A stretch of 64,000 nucleotides of DNA from Methylobacterium terrae (GCF_003173755.1 NZ_CP029553.1:4426001-4490000), one strand, 5' to 3'; positions 52,908-64,000 are shown, counted from the first letter of the stretch. Made by a program: numbers and translations. The notes: generated by a model not told the origin, from the letters alone.

Positions 52908-55754
52908 TCAGGAGGCCGCCGCCCTGAGGCCCTCCGTCACCGCGCCGGTCGCCGGCCTCTCCCCGTCCATCATCGCGGCGAGCCGCTCGGCCGGCTGGGG
53001 TTTGCCGAACAGGTAGCCCTGCATCTCCTCGCACCCCTCGTCGGCGAGGAAGCGCCGCTGCCCGTCGGTCTCGACGCCCTCGGCCACCACCCCGATCCGC
53101 AGGGAGCGGCCGAGGCCCAGCACGGCGCGCACGATCTCGGCGGCGGAGGGGCGCTCCCCGAGCTGGCTGACGAAGGAGCGGTCGATCTTGATCTTGTCGA
53201 ACGGGAAGGCCTGCAGGGTCGCCAGCGACGAGTAGCCGGTGCCGAAATCGTCCATGGCGATCCGGATCCCGAGCGCCTTGAGGCGCCGCAGCACGCTGAG
53301 CGCGCGGGCCATGTCGTTGATGATGACGGTCTCGGTGATCTCGATCTCGAGCCGGTCCGGCGACAGGTCGGTCTCGGTCAGGATCGCCAGCACGCGCTCG
53401 GGCAGGTCGGCCTGCTGGAACTGGCGCGGCGACAGGTTGACGGCGACCTTGAGCGGGAGCGTCCACCGCGCCGCCTCGCGGCAGGCCTCGCGCAGCACGA
53501 ACTCGCCGAGGGGGAGGATCAGGCCGGTCTCCTCGGCGAGCGGGATGAACGCGTTCGGCGGCACGAGGCCGCGCGACGGATGCCGCCAGCGCACCAGCGC
53601 CTCGAACCCGACGAGCCGGCCGCAGGCGGGCCGCACCTGCGGCTGGTAGTGGAGGACCAGCTCGTCGCCGGCGAGCGCCCGGCGCAGGTCGGCTTCCAGC
53701 CGGCGCCGCTCCGCGAGCGCCGCGTCCATCGCGGGCTCGAAGGCGCGCACCGTGTTCCGCCCCTCCGCCTTCGCCTTGTAGAGCGCGAGGTCGGCGCGCC
53801 GCAGCAGCGTCTCCTCGTCGGCCCCGTCCGCGGGGGCGACGGCGATGCCGATGCTCGCGCCGACCTCGACCGACTGGTCGCCGATCCGGACCGGCCGGCC
53901 GACCGCCCGCAGGAGCGTCTGCGCCCGCGCGCGCGCCTCGTCCGGATGCGCGACCGAGACGACGAGGACCGCGAACTCGTCGCCGCCCAGCCGGGCCGCC
54001 GTGTCCCCGGCAGGCAGCTCCGCCGACAGGCGCCGGGCGACCGCCTGCAGCAGGGCGTCGCCCGCGAGGTGGCCCAGCCCGTCATTGACCTCCTTGAAGC
54101 GGTCGAGGTCGAGGCAGAGGATCGCGCAGGACCCGCCGTCGCGCACGACCTCGTGGAGCCGCCGCCGCAGCCGCTCGCGGAACAGGGTGCGGTTCGGCAA
54201 ATCGGTGAGCGCGTCGTGGGCCGCCATGTGGGCGATCCGGCCCTCCGCCTCCTTGCGCACGCTGATGTCGATGTGGGTTCCGACGAACCGGGTCGCCCGC
54301 CCCTCCGCGTCGCGCCCGACGACCTTCGCGCGGGTGAGGAACCAGCCCCACGCGCCGTCCTTGCGCCGCAGCCGGTGCTCGCACTCGAACATCGGCGTGG
54401 CGCCCGCGAGGTGCGCGACGAGCGTCGCGACGGCCCGCTCGCGGTCGTCGGGGTGGATCAGCGCCCGCCAGGTCCGGGCGTGGGCGGGCAGCTCGCCCGG
54501 CGCGTAGCCGAGCAGGTGCCACAGGCGGTCCGAGGTCCACGCCTCGCCGGTGGCGAGGTCGCAATCCCACAGCCCGTCGCTGCCCGCGTCGAGCGCGAGC
54601 GCGAGGCGCTCCCCGCTCACCCGCAGCGCCTCGCGCGCGCGCACGATGTCGTCGATGTCGTGCGCCGTGCCGATCCACTCGACGGTCCCGTCGGCGTGCG
54701 GGACCGGCACGATGACGATCCTGTGCCAGCGATACGCGCCGGACGGGTCCCGCCAGCGCGTCTCCGCCTCGAAGGTGCGCCGTTCCTCCTGCGCCTGCCG
54801 CCACGCCGCCGCGTTCGGCGCGCGCTCGTCCGGGTGGTGGGCGTCGATCCGCTGCGTCCGGGAGGAGCTGCCCGCGCCGAAGAACGCCTGGAAGCGCCGG
54901 TTCGCGTAGACGGCGTGGCCGTCGTCGGGGGCGACCCAGACCATCTGCGGCAGCGCGTCCGTGAGCGCGCGCATGCGCTCCTCGCCGGCGATCAGCGCGG
55001 TTCTCTGCTCGCTCAGCACGCGGTTCATCCGGCGCAGGCGGTCCGCGACGAGCGCCAGGGCCGAGCAGGCCAGAACCGCGAGCGTGACCGCGGCGATGCC
55101 GGCGGCGAGCGCGGCGCGGGGCAGGCTGTCGGCGGCGAGGTCCGCGCGCGGGTCCGGGACGACCCGGACCGCCGCCATGGCGAGGACGTGCAAAGCCGCG
55201 ATCCCCACCGACAGCAGGGTCGCGGACAGGATGAGTCCGCGGCCCGTCTCCGCCCGCGAGAGCGCGAGGAGGGAGCCGCAGGCGAGGGCGCAGCCGGTCG
55301 CGACCGCCGCGGCGGCCAGCACCGGATCCCAGGCGAAGGTGCCCGGGACGCGCACGCCCTGCATGCCGGTGGCGTGCATGACGGCGATGCCGAGGCCGAG
55401 GAGCAGGCCGGCCGCGACGCCGCCGCCCGTGCCGCGGGCGCCGCGCAGCAGGGTCAGGGCCGCGAGCGCGCTGATCACGCCGACGGCGAGGGAGGCGAGG
55501 GTGATCGCCGGGTCGTAGCTCACGCCGAGGCCCGGATCGTAACCCAGCATGGCGATGAAATGCGTGCTCCAGATCCCGGCGCCGGCCGAGAAGGCCGCGC
55601 CGACGAGCCAGCCGGCCGAGCGCCCGCCGCTCTCGGCGCGGGCCTGCTCCAGCAGGCGCAGCGCGGTGTGGCAGGAAAGCCAGCAGACCAGCATCGCCAG
55701 GGGCAGAGCCCAGGCGGTATGCTCGGCCGTCAGGCAGACGAACGCACGGTACAT
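52908..55754 (-). CDS. MHYT-PAS-PAS-GGDEF-EAL cyclic-di-GMP signalling protein
   Basis: 948 residues. Residues 1-240 form a seven-helix MHYT sensor (HFIAMLGYDPG, VMHATGMQG, ALHVLAMAAV repeats of the His-Met type). Two PAS domains follow (about 262-390 and 395-510; VGTHIDISVRKEAEG ends the second). The GGDEF domain (about 520-680) has RLGGDEFAVLV intact, and the EAL domain (about 690-940) has GFEALVRW, ETVIINDMARA, MDDFGTGYSSL and VAEGVETDGQ intact. Both cyclase and phosphodiesterase could work. The MHYT part is thought to bind copper and sense small gases. It is the largest signalling gene here and stands alone. Confidence 0.93.
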   Translation of the reverse strand: MYRAFVCLTAEHTAWALPLAMLVCWLSCHTALRLLEQARAESGGRSAGWLVGAAFSAGAGIWSTHFIAMLGYDPGLGVSYDPAITLASLAVGVISALAALTLLRGARGTGGGVAAGLLLGLGIAVMHATGMQGVRVPGTFAWDPVLAAAAVATGCALACGSLLALSRAETGRGLILSATLLSVGIAALHVLAMAAVRVVPDPRADLAADSLPRAALAAGIAAVTLAVLACSALALVADRLRRMNRVLSEQRTALIAGEERMRALTDALPQMVWVAPDDGHAVYANRRFQAFFGAGSSSRTQRIDAHHPDERAPNAAAWRQAQEERRTFEAETRWRDPSGAYRWHRIVIVPVPHADGTVEWIGTAHDIDDIVRAREALRVSGERLALALDAGSDGLWDCDLATGEAWTSDRLWHLLGYAPGELPAHARTWRALIHPDDRERAVATLVAHLAGATPMFECEHRLRRKDGAWGWFLTRAKVVGRDAEGRATRFVGTHIDISVRKEAEGRIAHMAAHDALTDLPNRTLFRERLRRRLHEVVRDGGSCAILCLDLDRFKEVNDGLGHLAGDALLQAVARRLSAELPAGDTAARLGGDEFAVLVVSVAHPDEARARAQTLLRAVGRPVRIGDQSVEVGASIGIAVAPADGADEETLLRRADLALYKAKAEGRNTVRAFEPAMDAALAERRRLEADLRRALAGDELVLHYQPQVRPACGRLVGFEALVRWRHPSRGLVPPNAFIPLAEETGLILPLGEFVLREACREAARWTLPLKVAVNLSPRQFQQADLPERVLAILTETDLSPDRLEIEITETVIINDMARALSVLRRLKALGIRIAMDDFGTGYSSLATLQAFPFDKIKIDRSFVSQLGERPSAAEIVRAVLGLGRSLRIGVVAEGVETDGQRRFLADEGCEEMQGYLFGKPQPAERLAAMMDGERPATGAVTEGLRAAAS

Positions 55755-56008
55755 GGTGTCCTGCTGTGACGCGCCGCAATACGGCCAGCATGCCCTGTGA
55801 GACTTAACAAAGGTTACTGTCGCAGGCGCAGGATTTCACCGTCCCGACTCGATCCGCGCGCAGGCGCATGCCTGGCAGCGGCGCGATGGACGCGCGAAAT
55901 CTGTGCGGCGATTGTACCGTGACTGGATGGGAGGGCGGCAGGGGCGGGGCCGGCCTCCCGGGCGCGTGGTAACGAATTGTTAACCATTGCGGCGCAGTGA
56001 GCCGGCTC

Positions 56009-56167
56009 ATGTACTCACAGCTTCGTCGCACCGGCTGGCGCCCGCTCGAGGCGGCTGGCCACGTCGCCTTCGTCATCGCCCTGCTGGGCCTAGGTCTCGC
56101 CTGCGCGGGGGCCGACCTCCTCGGCGGCTGGAGAGCGGCCGGCCTGCTGCTCACGGGTGGCGGCTGA
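56009..56167 (+). CDS. Small single-helix membrane protein
   Basis: 52 residues from ATG 56009, too short for most gene finders: MYSQLRRTGWRPLEAAGHV, then FVIALLGLGLACAGADLLGG and WRAAGLLLTGGG. It has a basic N-terminal and one or two hydrophobic stretches, so probably a small inner-membrane protein. Third-codon GC is high, as in neighbouring genes. GTGAG lies about nine bases upstream as a weak ribosome site. No family is known to me. The region from 55755 to 56008 before it holds no other gene. Confidence 0.4.
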   Translation: MYSQLRRTGWRPLEAAGHVAFVIALLGLGLACAGADLLGGWRAAGLLLTGGG

Positions 56168-56604
56168 TCCTCGCCGGGCCGCCGCCGCGGATCCCGCCCC
56201 CCGATCGATGGTCCCGCTGCCGGCACAGTCGCTCCACGATCAGCGGCCGGTCGTCGTCTTGCCGCGACGGGGTGATGCGCCTGCGATGCAGCGCGAATGC
56301 TTGACCTCGATCGCGGATCCCATGCCGGTCGAGGGCTGGATACGGTCTCGAAACCATCCGGATTGATTCCTCGGGCTCAGCTGCTAAGCTTGGCCTTGCC
56401 GGTCCGAGCGTGTGCCCGGCCGCGCCCCGCGCCGCCCTCCGGCGGCGCCACTGCGTCCCGCGCGCCGCGTCTCTCGCGGGTGCGGGCGATCCTGTCCCAT
56501 CCGGACGCGGGCGACCCGCGTCCCGCCGGCCGCGTCGCCGGGTGACCCGTCGGTCTCCCGCGGGGATCCGTGCGCGCGGCCGCAACCCGAGAGGACCCGA
56601 CGCG
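56168..56604. other. Gap without a supported gene
   Basis: 437 bases. Open frames exist on both strands, but none has coding character, a family match or a ribosome site. CTTGACC at about 56299 could be a -35 box. Nothing else recognised. Confidence 0.5.
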
Positions 56605-56838
56605 ATGATCGATCACCGCCGCCGCCTCCTGAGCCGTGCCGCCCTCGCCGAGGAGGGCCGCATCAGCGTCCGGCGCGAGCCGGACCGGGCCTGGCCGGGC
56701 GACCACAGCCGGCTCTGCGCCCTGGAGAATGACGGCCACCTGCTGTTCCTGGGCGAGGAGACCGGGCCGGGTCCCGGGGGCGCGTCGGCCGCCTGGCGCA
56801 TCACGGCGCAGGGCCGGGAGGCGCTGGGGGACGCCTGA
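56605..56838 (+). CDS. Hypothetical small protein
   Basis: 77 residues from ATG 56605, preceded by GAGAGGA nine bases upstream. The sequence is mixed alpha-beta: MIDHRRRLLSRAALAEEGR, HSRLCALENDGHLLFLGEE and AWRITAQGREALGDA. The end, ITAQGREAL, looks like the wing of a winged helix, as in MarR- or PadR-like proteins, but a full DNA-binding domain does not fit in 77 residues. No family recognised. It is followed after 129 bases by another unknown gene on the same strand. Confidence 0.55.
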   Translation: MIDHRRRLLSRAALAEEGRISVRREPDRAWPGDHSRLCALENDGHLLFLGEETGPGPGGASAAWRITAQGREALGDA

Positions 56839-56967
56839 AAGCCCCCGGACTCTCGTCGGACACCCGTTGTCACAAGGACTTAGAGCCGCACCGGCGCTTC
56901 AAAACCGGCCTGTTCGGGCTTACACTGGGATGTGGGCCACGGCCCGGACAGGCCGTCGAGGTGAACG

Positions 56968-57393
56968 ATGGACTACGTCTGCGACGTTCCGGCGGCGGCG
57001 GGCTCGCCCGGTGGAAAGACCTGGTTCCGGATCGAGACCGAGGCGGAGGCGGTCCGGGAATCGGCCCTGATGGGACACGCCGTCGAGAAGCATTTCCGCC
57101 AGGCGCAGGGCCGGGCCGAGGCGTCCTACGTGCCGCCGGCCGGGCCCTTCATCGAGCAGCAGATCGGCCTCAAGGCGCACCTGCGCCGGACGATGCCGCG
57201 CTTCTTCACCCTGCGCGACCCGGAGGGCAACGGGCTCGCCACCGCGATGGTGCCCGCGGGCGCCGGTTGCCCGATCGTCGTCGGGGTCGGCAACCGCGAC
57301 CCTTACGTCGAGCATGCCGAGGCGATCCGGGTGCTGGCCGCCCATCTCGGCATCCCGCTCGAGCGCGGCCGCTGCTACCCCTACGGACGGTGA
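56968..57393 (+). CDS. Hypothetical protein
   Basis: 141 residues. The first 60 residues are charged (WFRIETEAEAVRESALMGHAVEKHF). The middle has LRRTMPRFFTLRDPEGNGLATAMVPAG, then VVGVGNRDPYVEHAEAIRVLAAHLGIPLERGRCYPYGR. A few landmarks (FFTLRDPEGN) recall the glyoxalase/VOC fold, but no full set of metal ligands is seen. Function unknown. The ATG lies 130 bases after the previous gene. It converges on the HWE kinase gene with a seven-base gap. (The middle segment spans residues 72-98.). Confidence 0.62.
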   Translation: MDYVCDVPAAAGSPGGKTWFRIETEAEAVRESALMGHAVEKHFRQAQGRAEASYVPPAGPFIEQQIGLKAHLRRTMPRFFTLRDPEGNGLATAMVPAGAGCPIVVGVGNRDPYVEHAEAIRVLAAHLGIPLERGRCYPYGR

Positions 57394-57400
57394 GCGGCGG

Positions 57401-59125
57401 TCAGGCCGCCGCAATCCGGGCGGCGAGCGGCACCGCGATGAGGCAGGCGAGGCCGCCCTCCGCGTAGTCGAGCCGGACCTCGCCGGCGAGCTCGCGCTCG
57501 AGGCTGGCGCGGATCAGCCGGGTGCCGAAGCCGGTGCGGACCGGCGGCGCCACCGGCGGACCGCCGCTCTCGCGCCAGCGCAGGGAGAGCGTCCCGGTGC
57601 GCACGGCCCAGTCCACCGCCACCTGCCCCGCCTCGGCCGAGAGCGCGCCGTACTTCGCCGCGTTGGTGGCGAGTTCGTGGATCGCCATCCCGAGGGGGAG
57701 CGCCACCGCCGGGGTGAGGGAGACCGGCGGTCCCTCGAGGCGGATGCGGTCGGCCCGCCCGCCGGCATAGGGCTCGAGCTCGGCCGAGAGGATGCCGCGC
57801 AGGCCCGCCCCCTCCCAGTGGTTGGCGGTGAGCACGTTGTGGGTCTGGGACATCGCCAGCAGCCGGGCCTCGAAGCTGCCGGTGAAGTCGTCGAGGGAGG
57901 CGGCGCTGCGGGCGGTCTGGCGGGCCATCGACTGCACGGTGGCGAGCGTGTTCTTCACCCGGTGGTTCAATTCGTGGATCAGCAGCTCCTGGCGCGCATC
58001 GGCCGCCCGGCGCTCCTCCTCCTGACTCTGCAGGGCGGACGAGGCGACCCGCAGGGCGTGGCTGATCGCCTGCGCCTCGCGCACGGCGGAGGCCGGGACC
58101 GCGACCGGCTCGCCCCGGCCGAGCGCCGCGGCGGCGACCGCGAGGCGGCGCAGGGGCCGCGCGAGCAGGCCGGCGGCGAACCAGCCGATGCCCGCCGCCA
58201 CCGTCGCGACGACGAGGCCCCAGAGCAGGATCTGCCGGCGCAGGTCCGTCACCGACGCGAAGGCGGTGTCGGCGTCCTGGCGCACCAGCACGGTCCAGCC
58301 GAGGCCCGGGAAGTCGCGGTAGCCCCGGGCCTGCCGGTAGCCGGTGAGGTAGCGCCGCCCGTCGGGCCAGGTCTCCGCCGCGGTGCCGGACCGGCCCTCC
58401 CGCGCCGCGGCGACGCTCGGCAGGTCCGCCGGCAGGGTCTTGCGGTTCAGAGGCGCGGGACCGAGCAGCACCGTGCCGTCCCGGGCGAGCATCAGGGCGC
58501 TGACGTCGCGCATCGCGCCCGAGGTCTCGCGCAGGGAGGCCTCCGCCGCCCGGGCCCAGGTCCAGTCGAGGTGGCCCGAGACCACGCCGAGGAGGCGGCC
58601 GTCGTCGCCGCGCACCGGGGCGGCGATGTCGAGCACCCGCTGCGGCTCGTCCGCCTCGCGGCGCGGCTTCAGGGTGGCGAGCAGCAGGGCGTCGTGCACG
58701 TCGCCGACGAACGGGCCGTCCCGGCCTTGCGTGAAGTACTCCCGGTGCCCGACGCTGATCCCCTCGAGGGCACCGGTGCTCGTCGCCTCGATCCGGCCGT
58801 CGGCGCCGACGAGCCCGATGATGGCGTAGTCCGGATAGGTCTCCTGGGCCCGCCGCAGCACCCGGCGCTTGCGCGCGACGGAGGCGGCCGGGTCCCGGAT
58901 GGTGTCGTTCTCGGCCAGGATCACCATGTCGCGCCAGCGCTCGAACAGGCCGCGGTCGAGCCGGCCCGCCAGGATGCCGGCGACGTCGGCGAGCTCGCTC
59001 TCGATCCGCGCCTCGAGCCGCTGGCTCGCCACCCGGGACGCCACCAGGGCGAGCACCAGGGTCGCCACCAGGCCCGCGGCCCCGAGACCGAGGGCCAGGA
59101 AGACGCGGAGCGGCGGCTGGGGCAA
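57401..59125 (-). CDS. HWE-family sensor histidine kinase with periplasmic Cache domain
   Basis: 574 residues. Helix one (10-30) and helix two (about 300-320) enclose a double-Cache sensor (about 32-295; DYAIIGLVGADGRIEATSTG, GISVGHREYFTQG). A HAMP-like linker (321-370) leads to the HWE kinase core. The H-box ELNHRVKNTLATVQSMARQ keeps phospho-acceptor His388, the N-box HELATNAAKYGAL is intact and WRESGGPPV gives the W-box. So, unlike the protein at 10776, it should be active. Such kinases often feed PhyR in the general stress response. No response regulator gene is adjacent, except the one fused in the next protein. Confidence 0.9.
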   Translation of the reverse strand: MPQPPLRVFLALGLGAAGLVATLVLALVASRVASQRLEARIESELADVAGILAGRLDRGLFERWRDMVILAENDTIRDPAASVARKRRVLRRAQETYPDYAIIGLVGADGRIEATSTGALEGISVGHREYFTQGRDGPFVGDVHDALLLATLKPRREADEPQRVLDIAAPVRGDDGRLLGVVSGHLDWTWARAAEASLRETSGAMRDVSALMLARDGTVLLGPAPLNRKTLPADLPSVAAAREGRSGTAAETWPDGRRYLTGYRQARGYRDFPGLGWTVLVRQDADTAFASVTDLRRQILLWGLVVATVAAGIGWFAAGLLARPLRRLAVAAAALGRGEPVAVPASAVREAQAISHALRVASSALQSQEEERRAADARQELLIHELNHRVKNTLATVQSMARQTARSAASLDDFTGSFEARLLAMSQTHNVLTANHWEGAGLRGILSAELEPYAGGRADRIRLEGPPVSLTPAVALPLGMAIHELATNAAKYGALSAEAGQVAVDWAVRTGTLSLRWRESGGPPVAPPVRTGFGTRLIRASLERELAGEVRLDYAEGGLACLIAVPLAARIAAA

Positions 59126-59257
59126 GGGACGATCCGGGTCTCGGGGCAGGGGAGGACGGGCATCCTCCCCGCGCGGGGCAATCCTACCCTAAAGCAACCG
59201 CGGCGGGAAAGCTTCGCCGTTTCGCAGGCCCGAGTCCCTCAAGGAGGCCCCGGCGCC

Positions 59258-61768
<2,511 letters not shown>

Positions 61769-61992
61769 GACTGATCGTTGCGGCGCGCCCGGACTTCCGC
61801 CGGACCCTGCGGAACGGCAGCCGATAGACGGACGACATCCCGCAGGCAACCGGCGAGACGCCTTCGGGTTGCCTTCCGGGCTTCCCTTTGGGGCACCATT
61901 CGCTCGCACGCGAGGCGCCCTGCGGCGCGATGACCGGCCCGGGCCGGTTGCGCGAACCGCCTCGTGGCAGTAACCTGTTGATTATGTTGTAG

Positions 61993-62009
61993 TTTTCAAG
62001 AGTTCTAAT
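61993..62009 (+). promoter_or_regulatory. Candidate Irr iron-control element before bfd
   Basis: TTTTCAA-GAG-TTCTAAT, close to the rhizobial ICE consensus TTTAGAA-N3-TTCTAAA (right arm 6 of 7, left arm weaker). It sits 62 bases before the bfd start in an AT-rich region, where an iron-dependent regulator such as Irr would act. Confidence 0.4.
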
Positions 62010-62070
62010 CTGAGAGCGGTCAGCGGGAGCGATCCCCGGGCGCTCCCCCGGTCAGGTGCCTCATCCCAGC

Positions 62071-62316
62071 ATGATCGTCTGTTCCTGCAACGTGCTCTCC
62101 GACGGCCAGGTGCGCGGCTGCCTCCATCCCGGTCCCGGCTGCCCGCGCACGCCGGCCCAGGTCTATGCCTGCCTCGGCTGCAGCCCGAAATGCGGCCGCT
62201 GCGCCCGCACGATCCGCGGCATCCTCGACCGGGCCTTGGCCGAGGCGCACTCGGCCTGCACCACCACCTGCGGCGCGGCCTGCACGCTGAAGCACTTGGA
62301 GGAGGAGGCCGCCTGA
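62071..62316 (+). CDS. bfd: Bacterioferritin-associated ferredoxin-like [2Fe-2S] protein
   Basis: 81 residues from ATG 62071; a GTG at 62056 is an alternative. The N-terminal core MIVCSCNVLSDGQVRGCLHP holds CxC, and LGCSPKCGRCARTIRGIL supplies further cysteines. This gives the C-x-C...C-x2-C-type pattern of BFD-like [2Fe-2S] domains, though a few extra Cys (CTTTCGAAC) follow. Bfd reduces ferric iron in bacterioferritin so it can be released. It is convergent with bfr, 131 bases apart, rather than upstream in the same operon as in E. coli. Confidence 0.85.
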   Translation: MIVCSCNVLSDGQVRGCLHPGPGCPRTPAQVYACLGCSPKCGRCARTIRGILDRALAEAHSACTTTCGAACTLKHLEEEAA

Positions 62317-62333
62317 GGCGGCCCCGCCCCGGC

Positions 62334-62434
62334 GAGAGCAGCGCCGATCACGCTGCGATCGAGCGCCGGTCCCGGCCTTCGATGGCGCCGCATCGTCGCC
62401 GACGAACCGGTGTCCACCTCGTCGGACGATGCGC
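62334..62434. repeat. Dispersed intergenic repeat, copy 3
   Basis: AGAGCAGCGCCGATCACGCT at the left and GACGAACCGGTGTCCACCTC with GATGCGC at the right, in the order of copies 1 and 2. It is more diverged than they are. It lies between the convergent bfd and bfr genes. Confidence 0.65.
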
Positions 62435-62447
62435 GGACGGCGAGGTG

Positions 62448-62945
62448 CTACTCGACCTCGGGCTCGATCTTCTCCAGGCCGCCGATGTGGCGCTGGGCGT
62501 AGAGCGGCAGGCCGACCTGGCGGATCAGCTCGATCTGGGTCTCCAGGAAGTCGATGTGACCCTCCTCGTCGGCGGCCAGATCCTCGAACAGCTGCTTCGA
62601 GACGCGATCGTTGATCGAGTCGCAGTACTTCGCGGCCTCGAGGTAGAGGCTGCGGGCCTCGACCTCGGCGGCGAGGTCGCACTCGATGATTTCCTGGACG
62701 TTCTGACCGATCCGCAGCGGGTCGAGCTCCTGCAGGTTCGGGAAGCCCTCGAGGAACAGGATCCGATCGACGAAGCGATCGGCGTGGTTCATCTCCTCGA
62801 TCGACTCCTTGCGCCAGAACTTGGCGAGGTCGATGTAGCCCCAGTCGTTCAGCATCCGGAAGTGGAGCCAGTACTGGCTCACCGCGGTCAGCTCGCTGCG
62901 CAGGCCGCGGTTGAGGTACTCGACGACCTTGGCGTCACCCTTCAT
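62448..62945 (-). CDS. bfr: Bacterioferritin
   Basis: 165 residues. The ferroxidase ligands are all present at standard positions: Glu18, Glu51, His54, Glu94, Glu127 and His130. Met52 (EEMNHADRF) is the heme ligand. It should form a 24-subunit iron-storage shell with heme at the dimer faces. The C-terminus (GLEKIEPEVE) is acidic. Iron release would need the ferredoxin encoded by the convergent bfd. The promoter must lie in the 126 bases up to ribA, where no clear iron box was seen. Confidence 0.96.
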   Translation of the reverse strand: MKGDAKVVEYLNRGLRSELTAVSQYWLHFRMLNDWGYIDLAKFWRKESIEEMNHADRFVDRILFLEGFPNLQELDPLRIGQNVQEIIECDLAAEVEARSLYLEAAKYCDSINDRVSKQLFEDLAADEEGHIDFLETQIELIRQVGLPLYAQRHIGGLEKIEPEVE

Positions 62946-63071
62946 CGCTCGATCTCCCGTGTCGATCGTCCATCGGAGCCGGGCGGGTGCCGGCCCAACC
63001 GGGGCCCTAGCTAGCAGCGAACGTGCCGCAGGGCCACAGGAGGCAGGCGCTGACAGGGGAGGATCCTGCGA

Positions 63072-64000
63072 TCACACGTCGATGCACGCGAAGGCGTCGA
63101 GGTCGAGGGCGTGGCCGGCCCGGTCGCGCTTGGCGGTGAGGTAGCGCAGGTTCTCCGGCGTGACCCGGCCGAGCGCCCGCTGGGTCTCGACCACGGCGAT
63201 GCCGGCGGCCTCGAGGCTCGCGGCCTTCTCGGGGTTGTTGCTCAGGAGCCTGACGGAGGCGACGCCGAGCGCCTTCAGCATCGCCGCCGCAAAGTCGAAC
63301 CGGCGCTGGTCGAGGCCGAAGCCGAGGGCCTCGTCGGCCTCGTAGGTGTCGAGCCCGCGGGCCTGGAGGTCGTAGGCGCGGATCTTGTTGGCGAGCCCGT
63401 TCCCGCGGCCCTCCTGGTCGAGGTAGAGCACGATGCCGCCGCCGTGCTGGGCCATCCAGCCGGCGGTGCCGCGCAGCTGGTCGCCGCAATCGCACTTGAG
63501 CGAGCCGAACAGGTCGCCGGTGAGGCAGGCCGAGTGCAGCCGCACCGCCACCGGCCCGGTAAGGTCCGGCCGGCCGATCACGACGGCGACCTGATCGCGA
63601 AGACCCTCGCCGCCGCGGAAGACCACGAACTCGCTGTCCGGGGCGCCCGCGAGCGGCACCGGCGCCCGGCTGACGGGCCGCAGGGCGGCGGCCTGCCGGG
63701 CCGGGTAGCGCGCGACCGCCTCCGCGGCGACGCTCAGGGTCCCGGGAGGGGCCGCCTCGCCCGGCACCACCACGACAGCCGGCAGCACCTGGGCGAGCGC
63801 CGCGAGCGCGAGCGCGGCCTCGTCGCCGGCCGAGGCCGGCGCCACGGGGGCGTCGATCCGCGCATCGAGGCGCAGCGCCAGGGCCTCGATCCGGGCCGGG
63901 TCGATCGCCGGCAGGGCGACCGCGCCGGCATCCTTCCGGTCGGCGAGGCCGAGGCGGCGCAGGCGCGGCGCCGGCAGGACGAGGCGGGCGCCGGTCCCGG
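63072..64000 (-). CDS. ribA: GTP cyclohydrolase II (RibA), 5' end outside window
   Basis: 309 codons are visible; the gene continues right, past the window edge. The C-terminal 190 residues are the RibA catalytic domain: VAVRLHSACLTGDLFGSLKCDCG, with the three zinc cysteines, then LDQEGRGNGLANKIRAYDLQ and LLSNNPEKAASLEAAGI. It opens GTP to the first riboflavin intermediate. The N-terminal visible part (RLVLPAPRLRRLGLADR and onwards) is a separate domain without the catalytic residues of RibB, as in many alphaproteobacterial RibA proteins of about 380-420 residues. A GTG at 63845 is only an internal codon, since the frame stays open and protein-like beyond it. (Zn motif at visible residues C-x10-C-x-C.). 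Confidence 0.9.
   Translation of the reverse strand, partial: GTGARLVLPAPRLRRLGLADRKDAGAVALPAIDPARIEALALRLDARIDAPVAPASAGDEAALALAALAQVLPAVVVVPGEAAPPGTLSVAAEAVARYPARQAAALRPVSRAPVPLAGAPDSEFVVFRGGEGLRDQVAVVIGRPDLTGPVAVRLHSACLTGDLFGSLKCDCGDQLRGTAGWMAQHGGGIVLYLDQEGRGNGLANKIRAYDLQARGLDTYEADEALGFGLDQRRFDFAAAMLKALGVASVRLLSNNPEKAASLEAAGIAVVETQRALGRVTPENLRYLTAKRDRAGHALDLDAFACIDV

Noticed and set aside
62334..62434. Terminator hairpin between bfd and bfr
   Set aside because: The segment is better explained as the third copy of the dispersed repeat; no clear stem with T-tract.

Overview
The window is about 64 kb of very GC-rich chromosomal DNA. It reads as an alphaproteobacterium of the order Hyphomicrobiales, most like Methylobacterium or Methylorubrum. 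The signs are: the DUF2948-hisD-UPF0262-LMW phosphatase block typical of that order; a single-gene 5-aminolevulinate synthase (hemA); HisG paired with HisZ; HWE-family kinases; a NepR-like protein with an EcfG-type promoter elsewhere; and a dispersed roughly 100-bp intergenic repeat seen here three times. Family and taxon calls come from reading the proteins by eye, not from searches.

Layout. 1-4 kb: partial TerC membrane protein, lipid kinase, a secreted protein behind a candidate EcfG promoter, and a membrane-anchored SNase-like protein. 4-9 kb: a divergent PEP-carboxylase-family gene and several small unknown genes. 9-12 kb: NepR-like protein, Crp/Fnr regulator and a degenerate HWE kinase. 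12-16 kb: azlCD, then the leftward DUF2948-hisD-UPF0262-phosphatase operon. 16-21 kb: small secreted proteins, a divergent LysR/BASS transporter pair and an O-antigen-ligase-like protein. 21-26 kb: hisS, a toxin-antitoxin insertion whose toxin has an in-frame stop, hisZ-hisG and a frameshifted antitoxin-like gene. 26-30 kb: hemA, murA and a methyltransferase. 30-37 kb: PAS-HTH regulator, a three-domain Aas-type lysophospholipid acyltransferase, YiaAB and PspA, with a divergent TetR gene behind three copies of one palindrome. 37-42 kb: frameshifted SDR, MarR, creatininase-family protein, CobW GTPase, and a tandem glycine riboswitch ahead of a D-amino-acid dehydrogenase. 42-46 kb: a DUF6883/DUF4926 pair, HhH and NlpC/P60 proteins. 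46-52 kb: OhrR-like regulator, Nudix, MgtC and a four-gene polyamine-type ABC transporter. 52-62 kb: two identical tRNA-Thr genes, an MHYT-PAS-GGDEF-EAL protein, and HWE and hybrid sensor kinases. 62-64 kb: bacterioferritin-associated ferredoxin, bacterioferritin and a partial ribA.

How the parts work together. Much of the window is core metabolism: histidine (hisD, hisZ, hisG), charging of tRNA-His (hisS), heme (hemA), peptidoglycan (murA), riboflavin (ribA) and iron storage (bfd, bfr). Signalling genes are abundant: cyclic-di-GMP turnover, three histidine-kinase-like proteins, one of which appears dead, Crp/Fnr, and envelope stress through PspA under a TetR switch. No prophage, CRISPR array or complete insertion sequence was seen. 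Signs of recent disturbance are the interrupted toxin gene between hisS and hisZ, three small genes with single-base shifts, and the DUF6883/DUF4926 island.
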